Source: Salipiger mucosus DSM 16094 (GTDB lineage Bacteria > Pseudomonadota > Alphaproteobacteria > Rhodobacterales > Rhodobacteraceae). From it: a stretch of 64,000 nucleotides of DNA. The stretch is taken from NCBI RefSeq assembly GCF_000442255.1, contig NZ_KE557279.1, forward strand, positions 49,027 to 113,026, given 5' to 3'. How positions within the stretch are numbered: position 1 is the stretch's first letter; every line of letters starts with the position of its first letter. The notes under the pieces were generated by a model. The model saw only the letters and a program-made list of their open reading frames with translations. It was not told the DNA's origin and did no database searches. Shown piece after piece: positions 16,052-23,969 of the stretch. The translations under genes were made by a program, and so were the position numbers.

Positions 16052-17643
16052 TGGATATCGGGACACTCAGCCTGATCCTTCTGCTGGGCATCTTCGCCCT
16101 GCTGGCCATCGGGATGCCACTGGGCTTTGCCTCGGCCTTCCTCGCCGCGGTCACGCTCATGCTGAAGTTCGATGCGAGCATCCTCTTCGGCGACTTCGGC
16201 CGGGGGCCCTTCTCGGTGCTCGGCCAGGCCGTCTACCGGCAGATGACGAACTACGTGCTCATATCGGTGCCGTTGTTCATCTTCATGGCTGCCTTGCTGG
16301 AACGATCCGGCATCGCGAAGGACATGTACACGTCGCTCAACATGTGGCTGTCGCGGACCCGGGGCGGCATCGCCTTCGTGACCTCGATCATGGCCGTCAT
16401 CATGGCCGCGATGTCCGGCATCATCGGCGGTGAAGTCGTGCTGCTGGGCCTCATCGCGCTGCCGCAGATGCTGCGGCTGGGCTACAACCAGAACCTCGCC
16501 ATCGGCACGATCTGCGCCTCCGGCTCGCTCGGAACCATGATCCCGCCGTCGATCGTCCTGATCTTCTACGGTCTCGTCACCGAGACCTCGATCAAGGCGC
16601 TGTTCACGGCGTCGTTCCTGCCCGGCTTCATGCTGGCGACCTTCTTCATCATCTACATCTTCATCCGGACGCAGATGAACCCCGACGAGGCGCCGCTTCC
16701 GCCGGCCAAGGAAGGTGACCCGCAGGGCGGCGAAAAGGGCATGATGTTCCTGGGCTTCCTGTCGCGCTTCGGCATGTGGATCGTCGGCGTCATGATCCTG
16801 CGGGCCCTGTTCTTCACCGTCACCGGAGCCAACACGGTGCAGGAAGGCGTCGATCCGATCCTTCTGGGCATGGTGTCGGACATCCCCTGGCTGATCGGCG
16901 CCTTCGTGCTTTTCACCGCCATCGTCTTCCTGCTGGTGGGCCGCGAACGCACCGCCAAGGGCTGGGAGATGGGCAAGGGCCTCATCGCCCCCGTCGTGGT
17001 GATCGGCGTGGTCCTCGGCTCGATCTACGGCGGCATCACCGGCATCACCGAGGCGGCCGGCATGGGCGCCGTGGCGGTCTTCGTCATCGGCCTGCTCCGC
17101 CGCGAGATGACCTTCGACGTGGTCTGGGACAGCCTGATGCGCACGCTGCGCTCGACCGGCACGATCATCTGGGTGACCATCGGTGCCGCGGCACTGGCAG
17201 CGGCCTACACCCTGTCGGGTGGCCCGACCTACGTGGCCAACCTGATCGTGGGAGCCGAGATGCCGACAATGGGCGTGATCCTGGTCATGATGGTCATCTT
17301 CCTCATCATGGGGATGTTCATGGACTGGATCGGCATCGTGCTGCTCATCATGCCGGTGTTCCTGCCAATCGTGCTGCGGCTTCCGTCGGAAGAGATCGGT
17401 TTTCTCGCGTCGATCGACGCACGCTATATCCCGATCTGGTTCGGTGTGGTCTTCTGCATGAACATGCAGGTGAGCTTCCTGTCGCCGCCCTTCGGTCCGG
17501 CGGCCTTCTACCTGAAGTCCGTGGCCCCGGCGCACATCTCGCTCACCGACATCTTCCGCGGCTTCCTGCCCTTCATCGGGCTGCAGCTCCTGGCACTGAC
17601 CGTGCTGCTGTGCTGGCCGCCGATCGTGACGCTCTTCCTCTGA
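16051..17643 (+). CDS. dctM: TRAP transporter large permease DctM (with central insertion)
   Basis: A 530-residue membrane protein with the DctM pattern: LLGIFALLAIGMPLGFASAF at the N terminus, ASGSLGTMIPPSIVLIFYGL in the first half and a GMFMDWIGIVLLIMPVFLPI segment in the second. Typical DctM is ~430 residues. Here about 100 extra residues (roughly 210-310) add a hydrophilic linker (EAPLPPAKEGDPQGGEKG) and extra helices. With DctQ and either DctP it should form the Na+-driven importer for the island's sugar acids. Confidence 0.95.
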   Translation: MDIGTLSLILLLGIFALLAIGMPLGFASAFLAAVTLMLKFDASILFGDFGRGPFSVLGQAVYRQMTNYVLISVPLFIFMAALLERSGIAKDMYTSLNMWLSRTRGGIAFVTSIMAVIMAAMSGIIGGEVVLLGLIALPQMLRLGYNQNLAIGTICASGSLGTMIPPSIVLIFYGLVTETSIKALFTASFLPGFMLATFFIIYIFIRTQMNPDEAPLPPAKEGDPQGGEKGMMFLGFLSRFGMWIVGVMILRALFFTVTGANTVQEGVDPILLGMVSDIPWLIGAFVLFTAIVFLLVGRERTAKGWEMGKGLIAPVVVIGVVLGSIYGGITGITEAAGMGAVAVFVIGLLRREMTFDVVWDSLMRTLRSTGTIIWVTIGAAALAAAYTLSGGPTYVANLIVGAEMPTMGVILVMMVIFLIMGMFMDWIGIVLLIMPVFLPIVLRLPSEEIGFLASIDARYIPIWFGVVFCMNMQVSFLSPPFGPAAFYLKSVAPAHISLTDIFRGFLPFIGLQLLALTVLLCWPPIVTLFL

Positions 17644-17662
17644 GCGGCACCTGACAAGATCC

Positions 17663-17691
17663 CGCCGGGGCGCGCCTGTCGCGCCCCGGCG
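17663..17691 (+). terminator. Hairpin after dctM
   Basis: Perfect 12-bp arms (CGCCGGGGCGCG and its complement) with a CCTGT loop, 20 bases after the dctM stop. No T run follows, so transcription may partly continue into the dehydratase gene. The remaining ~120 bases before 17814 are C-rich with no gene seen. Confidence 0.55.
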
Positions 17692-17813
17692 TCGCGCTTG
17701 CCGGAGCGCATGCCAATCCGGCCCCTCTTTCCCGCTCGGGCCCGCCCGCCCTGCCGCGGCCCGCCCGAGCCCCGCCACGCCAGACACCGTTTCCGGTAAG
17801 CCAGGAGGCTCCC

Positions 17814-19304
17814 ATGAAGACCATTCGCCTGTCCGAGGACGACAACGTCGTCACCGCCGTCGCACCGCTCGAGGTGGGCGACGAAGGCGCGACCCAGCTG
17901 ATCCCGCGCGGCCACAAGATGGCCGCCGAAGACATCCCCAAGGGCGCCCCGGTGCACAAGTACGCCCAGCTCATCGGCTATGCGGCCGAGGACATCGCCA
18001 AGGGCGCGCACGTCCACACGCACAACCTCGAGTTCCGCAACGTCGATGCCGAGTACGAGTTCGGCACCAACCTGCGCCCCGCGCCCGAGCCCGCGACGCG
18101 CGATACCTTCATGGGCTACCGCCGCGACACCGGCCGGGTCGGCACGCGCAACTACATCGCGATCCTGACCTCGGTGAACTGCTCGGCCACCGCGGGCCGC
18201 ATGATCGCGCAGCATTTCACGCCCGAGCGGCTCGAGGCCTATCCCAACGTCGACGGCGTCGTCGCCTTCGTCCACGGCACCGGCTGCGCCATGGGCGGCG
18301 ACGGCACCGGTTTCGAGTTCCTGCAGCGCGTGCTGTGGGGCTATGCCCGCAACCCCAACGTCGGTGGCGTGCTCATGGCCGGTCTCGGCTGCGAGGGCAT
18401 GCAGATCGACTGGCTGGTCGAGGCCTACGGCCTGACGCCCGGCCCCCTCTTCCAGACCATGAACATCCAGGACGTCGGCGGCCTCCGCAAGACGGTAGAG
18501 GCCGGCATCGCCCAGGTCGAGGCCATGCTTCCCGAGGTCGACAAGGCCCGGCGCGAGGAATGCCCGGTCTCTGACCTGATGGTGGGCCTCGAGTGCGGCG
18601 GCTCGGACGCCTGGTCGGGCATCACCGCCAACCCGGCGGTGGGCCACGCCTGCGACCTGCTGGTCGCCCAGGGCGGTACCGGCGTGCTCTCTGAAACCCC
18701 CGAGGTCTACGGCGCCGAGCACCTGCTGACCGCGCGCGCGGCCGACCCCGCCACCGGCGAGAAGCTGATCGAGCTCATCCGCTGGTGGGAAGGCTACACC
18801 GAGAGGGCCGGCGGCTCGATGGACAACAACCCCTCGCCCGGCAACAAGAAGGGCGGCCTGACCACCATCCTGGAAAAGTCGCTTGGCGCCGTGGCCAAGG
18901 GCGGCACCACGCCGCTCATGGGCGTCTACAAGTACGCCGAGCCGGTGACGGCCAAGGGTTTCACCTTCATGGACAGCCCCGGCTACGATCCGGCCAGCGT
19001 CACCGGCATGATCGCCTCGGGCTGCAACCTGGTGTGCTTCACCACCGGCCGCGGCTCGGCATTCGGCTCCAAGCCCAGCCCCTGCATGAAAGTGGCCTCC
19101 AACGCCCAGCTCTTCGAGAAGCAGACCGAGGACATGGACGTGAACGCGGGCCGCATCCTCACCGAGGGCGCCAGCGTCGAAGAGGTCGGCCGCGAGATCT
19201 ACGAGATGTGGCTGCGCATGGCGAGCGGCGAGATGACGAAGTCCGAGGCGCAGGGCCTGGGCGACTACGAGTTCGTGCCCTGGCAGGTCGGCGCGGTGAT
19301 GTGA
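17814..19304 (+). CDS. uxaA: UxaA/GarD-family sugar-acid dehydratase (altronate/galactarate type)
   Basis: A 496-residue cytoplasmic enzyme. The N-terminal SAF domain (GHKMAAEDIPKGAPVHKYAQ, IAKGAHVHTHNLEF) is followed by the large dehydratase domain with RVGTRNYIAILTSVNCSA, HGTGCAMGGDG and LGCEGMQIDW, where the Cys and His may hold iron. It should remove water from an aldonic or aldaric acid to give a 2-keto-3-deoxy acid. AGGAGG precedes the ATG. Altronate is the family default, but galactarate or a related hexonate cannot be excluded. It heads a five-gene run with two dehydrogenases, an SDR and a permease. Confidence 0.85.
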   Translation: MKTIRLSEDDNVVTAVAPLEVGDEGATQLIPRGHKMAAEDIPKGAPVHKYAQLIGYAAEDIAKGAHVHTHNLEFRNVDAEYEFGTNLRPAPEPATRDTFMGYRRDTGRVGTRNYIAILTSVNCSATAGRMIAQHFTPERLEAYPNVDGVVAFVHGTGCAMGGDGTGFEFLQRVLWGYARNPNVGGVLMAGLGCEGMQIDWLVEAYGLTPGPLFQTMNIQDVGGLRKTVEAGIAQVEAMLPEVDKARREECPVSDLMVGLECGGSDAWSGITANPAVGHACDLLVAQGGTGVLSETPEVYGAEHLLTARAADPATGEKLIELIRWWEGYTERAGGSMDNNPSPGNKKGGLTTILEKSLGAVAKGGTTPLMGVYKYAEPVTAKGFTFMDSPGYDPASVTGMIASGCNLVCFTTGRGSAFGSKPSPCMKVASNAQLFEKQTEDMDVNAGRILTEGASVEEVGREIYEMWLRMASGEMTKSEAQGLGDYEFVPWQVGAVM

Positions 19305-19398
19305 TGCCGACCTGCGACCTCACGTCCGCCGGGCCCCTTCGAGGGGTCCGGCAAGCTCCCTTGCTCGACTTTGCGCACAGCCGCACCGGGGGGCACTC

Positions 19399-20463
19399 AT
19401 GAGTGCCCCCCTGCCCCTCTGTGTGGTCGGCGGCGGCTCGATCGGCATGCGCCACATCGAGCTGACGCAGACCTCCGAGCAGACCCGCCTCACCGCCGTC
19501 GTCGAGCCCGTTGAGGCCCGCCGCGCCGAGCTGCGCGACATGGGCCTTCCGGTGGTCGCCACGCTCGACGAGGTGCCGGGCGACACCCGCGGCGCCGTGG
19601 TCGCGACTCCCACACCCGACCATGCCACCAGCGGCGCCTCGGCGCTCGCACGCGGCATGGCGGTGATTGTCGAGAAACCCGTCGCAGGCACGCTCGACGA
19701 CGCCCGCACGCTGGTGGCTGCCGCCGACCGCGCAGGCCTGCCGCTCTTCACCGGGCACCACCGCCGCTGCCACCCCTTCTCGCTGCAGGCCCGCGAGGCG
19801 CTGGCGCAGATCGGCACACTCGTGGCCGTGCAGGGCTGCTGGTCGCTCCGAAAGCACGACAGCTACTACGAGGCCGAGTGGCGCCGCAAACCCGGTGCCG
19901 GCCCGCTGATGACCAACCTCAGCCACGAGATCGACCTGCTGCGCTTTTTCGTAGGCGAGGTCGAGGAGGTCACAGCGCTGCTCTCCTCTGCGGCCCGGGG
20001 GCACGAGATCGAGGATACGGCGGCGCTCGCCTTCCGCTTCGACAGCGGCGCACTGGGTTCGTTCCTGATGTCCGATGCCGGCGCTTCGCCCTGGTCCTTC
20101 GAGGCCGCAAGCAACGAGAATCCCGCCATCGCCGGCTCGGGGCAGGACTACCTGCGCCTGATCGGCAACGAGGGGGCGCTGGAGTTTCCCTCGCTCACGC
20201 GCTGGGGACGCGGCGCACCGGGCGAGATCGAATGGAGCAAACCGCTCGCCCGGACCCCGGGGCCCGAGCTGGCCGCGGTCGACCCGCTGCTCGCGCAGGT
20301 CGAACGCTTTGCCGCCGTTGTCGCGGGCGGCAGTGACGACGTGCTCTGCACCGGCGCGGACGGAATCGCCGCGCTCGAGATGACACTGGCCGCCGCCCTC
20401 TCCAGGCACCGCGGGCGGCCCATCCGCCGGGGCGAGGTCCCCGGGGACTACAACGGAACCTGA
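19399..20463 (+). CDS. Gfo/Idh/MocA-family oxidoreductase
   Basis: A 354-residue NAD(P)-dependent dehydrogenase. The Rossmann motif (VVGGGSIGMRH) starts at residue 9, the family signature VIVEKPVA lies near 92-99, and GPLMTNLSHEIDLLRF holds the likely catalytic His. Such enzymes oxidise sugar or inositol hydroxyls, or the aldehyde form of a uronate or lactone. It starts 94 bases after the uxaA stop and shares its strand. The exact substrate cannot be read from sequence. Confidence 0.88.
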   Translation: MSAPLPLCVVGGGSIGMRHIELTQTSEQTRLTAVVEPVEARRAELRDMGLPVVATLDEVPGDTRGAVVATPTPDHATSGASALARGMAVIVEKPVAGTLDDARTLVAAADRAGLPLFTGHHRRCHPFSLQAREALAQIGTLVAVQGCWSLRKHDSYYEAEWRRKPGAGPLMTNLSHEIDLLRFFVGEVEEVTALLSSAARGHEIEDTAALAFRFDSGALGSFLMSDAGASPWSFEAASNENPAIAGSGQDYLRLIGNEGALEFPSLTRWGRGAPGEIEWSKPLARTPGPELAAVDPLLAQVERFAAVVAGGSDDVLCTGADGIAALEMTLAAALSRHRGRPIRRGEVPGDYNGT

Positions 20464-20476
20464 AGGAGGAAACGAG

Positions 20477-21361
20477 ATGAGCCAACCGACAATCGGATTC
20501 ATCGGAATGGGCCTCATGGGCCGCGCGATGGTCGAATGCCTGCAGGGCGCGGGCTACGCCGTGACCGTGCTGGGCAACCGCGACCGCACCGGCATCGAGG
20601 AGGCGCTCTCGCGCGGGGGCTCGGAAGCGGGCAGCGCCCGCGAGCTGGCAGAGAAGAGCGATATCGTTATGCTCTGCGTCGGCACATCGGAGCAGGTGGA
20701 AAGCCGGATCTACGGCGACGACGGTGTGCTCGCGGGCACCCGCGAGGGGCAAGTCGTCATCGACTTCGGCACCTCGCTGCCCGCCTCGACGCTCGAGATC
20801 GGCGCGGCCCTCGCCGAGAAGGGCGCGACCTACCTCGATGCACCGCTGGGCCGAACGCCCGCGCATGCCAAGGACGGCAAACTCAACATCATGTGCGCCG
20901 GCGATGCCGACACCTACGCACAGGTCAAGCCCGTGCTCGAGGTGCTGGGCGAGAACGTCTTCCACCTCGGCAAGCTGGGCAACGGGCACACCATCAAGCT
21001 CATCAACAACTTCTTCGCCATGACCACGGCCTGCGCCATGTCCGAGGCCTTTGCCATGGCCGACGCGGCCGAGATCGACCGCGACCAGCTCTACGGCGTC
21101 CTCGCGGCCGGTCCGAACCATTCCGGAATGATGGATTTCATCCGCAACTACGCGATGGAGGGCAAGATCGATCTGGCCTTTTCCGTCGCCAACGGCAAGA
21201 AGGACGTTGGATACTACCGGCAGATGGCATCGGACTTCGGCGCGACATCGCGCATGTCGGGCTGCGCCGACGAGGCGCTGGCCGAAGCGGTGGGCAACGA
21301 CTTCGGCGGCCACAACGTGCCGGAAATGGTCGATTATTTCGCGAAACACCTGAAAGGCTGA
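20477..21361 (+). CDS. 3-hydroxyisobutyrate/tartronate-semialdehyde reductase-family dehydrogenase
   Basis: A 294-residue NAD(P)-binding protein of the beta-hydroxyacid dehydrogenase family. It has IGFIGMGLMGRAM (Rossmann), the VIDFGTSLPAST segment, DAPLGRTPAHAKDG (substrate loop) and the catalytic Lys in GHTIKLINNFF. AAGGAGGAAACGAG lies before the ATG. Likely acts on a 3-hydroxy acid or an aldehyde acid from aldol cleavage, as GarR does with tartronate semialdehyde. It is similar to, but clearly different from, the second family member at 30351. Confidence 0.88.
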   Translation: MSQPTIGFIGMGLMGRAMVECLQGAGYAVTVLGNRDRTGIEEALSRGGSEAGSARELAEKSDIVMLCVGTSEQVESRIYGDDGVLAGTREGQVVIDFGTSLPASTLEIGAALAEKGATYLDAPLGRTPAHAKDGKLNIMCAGDADTYAQVKPVLEVLGENVFHLGKLGNGHTIKLINNFFAMTTACAMSEAFAMADAAEIDRDQLYGVLAAGPNHSGMMDFIRNYAMEGKIDLAFSVANGKKDVGYYRQMASDFGATSRMSGCADEALAEAVGNDFGGHNVPEMVDYFAKHLKG

Positions 21362-21366
21362 ACCAC

Positions 21367-22089
21367 ATGAGACTGCAGGGCAAACGCGCCTTCATCACCG
21401 CCGCGGGCCAGGGCATCGGTCGCGCCGTCTCCGAGGCCTACATCCGCGAGGGCGCCACCGTGACGGCGACCGACCTCAAGGCGGATCTGCTCGAGGGTCT
21501 CGAGTGCGAGACCTTCGCGCTCGACGTCACCAACAAGTCGGCGCTGCAGAAAGCGGTCGAGACGGCCAAGCCCGACATCCTCGTCAACTGCGCGGGCTTC
21601 GTGCACGCGGGCGAGATCGCCGAGGCAACCGACGGCGACTTCGACATGGCCTTCAACCTCAACGTCCGCGCGCAGTTCCACTCGATGCAGGCCGCCCTGC
21701 CCGGCATGGTGGAGCGCGGCGGCGGCGCGATCGTCAACGTGGCCTCGGTCGCGGGCTCGATCCTCGCCGCACCCGGCCGTTTCATCTACGGCGCCTCCAA
21801 GGCGGCGGTGATCGGCATGACAAAGTCGGTGGCCAAGGACTACGTCCAGCGCGGCGTGCGCGTGAACTGCATCTGCCCCGGCACGGTCGAAAGCCCCTCG
21901 CTCAAGCAGCGGCTCGAGGCCACCGGCGACTACGAGGCGGCCTACGCCGCCTTCGTCGCGCGTCAGCCCATGGGCCGGATCGGCCAGCCCGAGGAGATCG
22001 CGCATCTCGCCGTCTACCTCGGATCGGACGAGGCCAGCTTCACCACCGGCGTGGCCCACGTGATCGACGGCGGCTGGGCGAACGGCTGA
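21367..22089 (+). CDS. SDR dehydrogenase, 2-keto-3-deoxy-L-fuconate dehydrogenase-like
   Basis: A 240-residue short-chain dehydrogenase. Features are TAAGQGIG (cofactor loop), ATDLKAD (Asp37 region, NAD preference), NCAGF, the catalytic YGASK and a VNCICPGTVESPS loop. The whole pattern closely resembles the BDH2/DHRS6 and 2-keto-3-deoxy-L-fuconate dehydrogenase branch. If so, it would make a 2,4-diketo-3-deoxy acid for the FAH hydrolase at 10924. It starts 5 bases after the previous stop and overlaps the next gene by one base. Confidence 0.85.
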   Translation: MRLQGKRAFITAAGQGIGRAVSEAYIREGATVTATDLKADLLEGLECETFALDVTNKSALQKAVETAKPDILVNCAGFVHAGEIAEATDGDFDMAFNLNVRAQFHSMQAALPGMVERGGGAIVNVASVAGSILAAPGRFIYGASKAAVIGMTKSVAKDYVQRGVRVNCICPGTVESPSLKQRLEATGDYEAAYAAFVARQPMGRIGQPEEIAHLAVYLGSDEASFTTGVAHVIDGGWANG

Positions 22090-23000
22090 TGTCCGTAGCC
22101 CCGCGCGAAGACAAGACGGCGCTCGGCCTCGCTTTCATGGCGCTGGCGGTGACGGGCTTCACCTGCATCGACAGCTCGGCCAAGTGGCTGATCGGCGCCG
22201 GCCTGCCGGCGCTGCAGGTGGTCTGGTGCCGCTACGCCGGCCACTTCCTGATCGCCCTGCTGGTCCTCGCCCCCGCCGAGGGGGCGGGCGTCTTCCGCTC
22301 GGCGAACCCCTGGAAGCAGTTCTTCCGCTCGGCCTTTCTCATGGGCAGCACGATGTTGAACTTCATCGCGCTCAGCTACCTGCCGATCACCGTGACGACG
22401 ACGATCATGTTCGCGGGCCCCATCGTGGTGACGCTGCTGGCGATCCCGGTGCTGGGAGAACGCGTGGGCATCCACCGCATCGTCGCGGTGCTGGTCGGCT
22501 TCGGAGGCGTGCTCGTGGTCATGCAGCCCTGGGGCGCCGAGTTTCATCCGGCCATGCTGCTCTCGCTGGGCGCACTCACCTGCGCGGCCTCCTACTTCAT
22601 CATGACCCGCCTGCTGGCGGGACGCGAGAGCAACGCCACCTCGCAGCTCTGGGGCGCCGCTGTGCCGACCGTGGCGCTCGCACCCTTCGTGCTGCCCAAC
22701 TGGGTCATGCCGGACGGCTGGGGCGTGATCGTGATGATGGTCATGATCGGCGTCTTCGGCTCCACGGCACATATCGTGGCGACCACGGCGCACCGGCTGG
22801 CCGATGCCTCGATCCTCGCCCCGGTGGTCTACCTGCAGATCTTCACTGCGGCGCTGGCCGGCATCCTGGTCTTCGGCGAGTGGCCAACCGCCTGGACGCT
22901 GCTGGGCGGTCTCATCATCATCGCGGCCGGCCTATACATCTGGCACCGCGAACGCCGCCAGGGAACACCGCCAAACCCGCACCCGCCGGTCAGCCGCTGA
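22089..23000 (+). CDS. EamA/DMT-family permease
   Basis: A 303-residue membrane protein with about ten hydrophobic helices in two EamA repeats. The helix-edge motif TMLNFIALSYLPITVTTTIM is typical, and its counterpart LADASILAPVVYLQ falls in the second half. The start overlaps the SDR stop (TGATG), so it ends this operon. DMT carriers export or exchange small metabolites; here an intermediate of acid-sugar breakdown is a reasonable guess only. Confidence 0.88.
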   Translation: MSVAPREDKTALGLAFMALAVTGFTCIDSSAKWLIGAGLPALQVVWCRYAGHFLIALLVLAPAEGAGVFRSANPWKQFFRSAFLMGSTMLNFIALSYLPITVTTTIMFAGPIVVTLLAIPVLGERVGIHRIVAVLVGFGGVLVVMQPWGAEFHPAMLLSLGALTCAASYFIMTRLLAGRESNATSQLWGAAVPTVALAPFVLPNWVMPDGWGVIVMMVMIGVFGSTAHIVATTAHRLADASILAPVVYLQIFTAALAGILVFGEWPTAWTLLGGLIIIAAGLYIWHRERRQGTPPNPHPPVSR

Positions 23001-23082
23001 CCCTGCAGCGCGCGCCTATGGCGCGCAAGGGTCGGTTTGCGCTGGGGCCGCGCAGGCCCCGGGGCTCTGCCCCGGACCCCGG

Positions 23083-23140
23083 GATATTTCGAGGCCAGAA
23101 GAAGGGCCTGCGCGGGCTCTTCTTCTGGCCGTCAAATATC
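23083..23140. terminator. Bidirectional hairpin between convergent genes
   Basis: Perfect 12-bp inner arms (GGCCAGAAGAAG at 23093-23104, complement at 23119-23130) extended by imperfect GATATTT/AAATATC outer arms. It lies between the permease gene (plus) and the SDR gene (minus), so it can end both transcripts. The GGCCAGAAGAAG arm resembles other spacers in this window. Confidence 0.7.
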
Positions 23141-23172
23141 CCCGCCGGAGGCACGGGGGCGGAAGGCCTCCG

Positions 23173-23910
23173 TCACCCCCTGCCGATGTATGGCATCGCC
23201 GAGGCCATCACCGTCACGAACTGAACGTTCGCGTCCAGCGGCAGCGAAGCCATGTGCTTGACCGTCGAGGCCACGTGCTTGGCATCCATGACCGGCTCGA
23301 CCGCGATCTCGCCGTCGGCCTGGGGCACGCCCTGGGTCATCTTCGCGGCCATGTCGGTCAGTGCATTGCCGATGTCGACCTGCCCGCAGGCGATGTCGAA
23401 GGCGCGGCCGTCGAGGCTCAGCGAGCGCGTCAGACCCGTCACGGCGTGCTTGGTCGTCGAGTAGGGGGCCGAGCCCCAGCGCGGCACGTGCGCCGAGACG
23501 GACCCATTGTTGATGATCCGGCCCCCCTGCGGATCCTGCCGGCGCATCTGGCCGAAGGCCGCGCGGGCGCAGAGGAACATGCCGGTGATGTTGATGTTGC
23601 AGATCGTGAGCCAGTCCTCGACCGGAACCTCGTCGATCATTCCCGACTTCACATTGACACCGGCGTTGTTGAAGAGCGCGTCGATGCGCCCCCAGGTGTC
23701 GGCCGCCTTGGCGAAGCCGGCCTCGACCGCGGCCTCGTCGGTCACGTCGAACGGAAGCACGAGCGCGTTCTCGTGGCCCTCGGCGGTTTCCTTCAGCGGC
23801 TCCTCGCGGCGGCCGACGAGGCCGACATTCCAGCCCTCTTCGAGAAAGGCACGCGCGGTGACACGACCGATGCCGCTGCCGGCGCCGGTGACGATGATGC
23901 TCTGGGGCAT
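23173..23910 (-). CDS. SDR-family oxidoreductase
   Basis: A 245-residue short-chain dehydrogenase with TGAGSGIG, a VGRREEPL cofactor-choice loop (Arg-Arg suggests NADP), NNAGVNVKSG, a Ser in NGSVSAH and catalytic YSTTK. A GGGAGGAA site precedes the ATG. It lies downstream of the IlvD/Edd gene on the same strand (59-base gap), so it probably oxidises or reduces a product or precursor of that dehydratase. Substrate unknown. Confidence 0.85.
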   Translation of the reverse strand: MPQSIIVTGAGSGIGRVTARAFLEEGWNVGLVGRREEPLKETAEGHENALVLPFDVTDEAAVEAGFAKAADTWGRIDALFNNAGVNVKSGMIDEVPVEDWLTICNINITGMFLCARAAFGQMRRQDPQGGRIINNGSVSAHVPRWGSAPYSTTKHAVTGLTRSLSLDGRAFDIACGQVDIGNALTDMAAKMTQGVPQADGEIAVEPVMDAKHVASTVKHMASLPLDANVQFVTVMASAMPYIGRG

Positions 23911-23969
23911 GAAAATTCCTCCCTAAATCGTGGCGCGGCCCCCGTCACCGGGGGCCGCCTGTCCGTCTG

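Noticed and set aside
15814..17787. 657-codon open frame opposite dctM
   Set aside because: His/Asp/Arg-rich antisense frame without motifs; dctM on the other strand is certain.
17814..19304. Precise naming of the substrate as altronate or galactarate
   Set aside because: The UxaA/GarD families overlap and the motifs seen do not separate them, so only the family is claimed with confidence.
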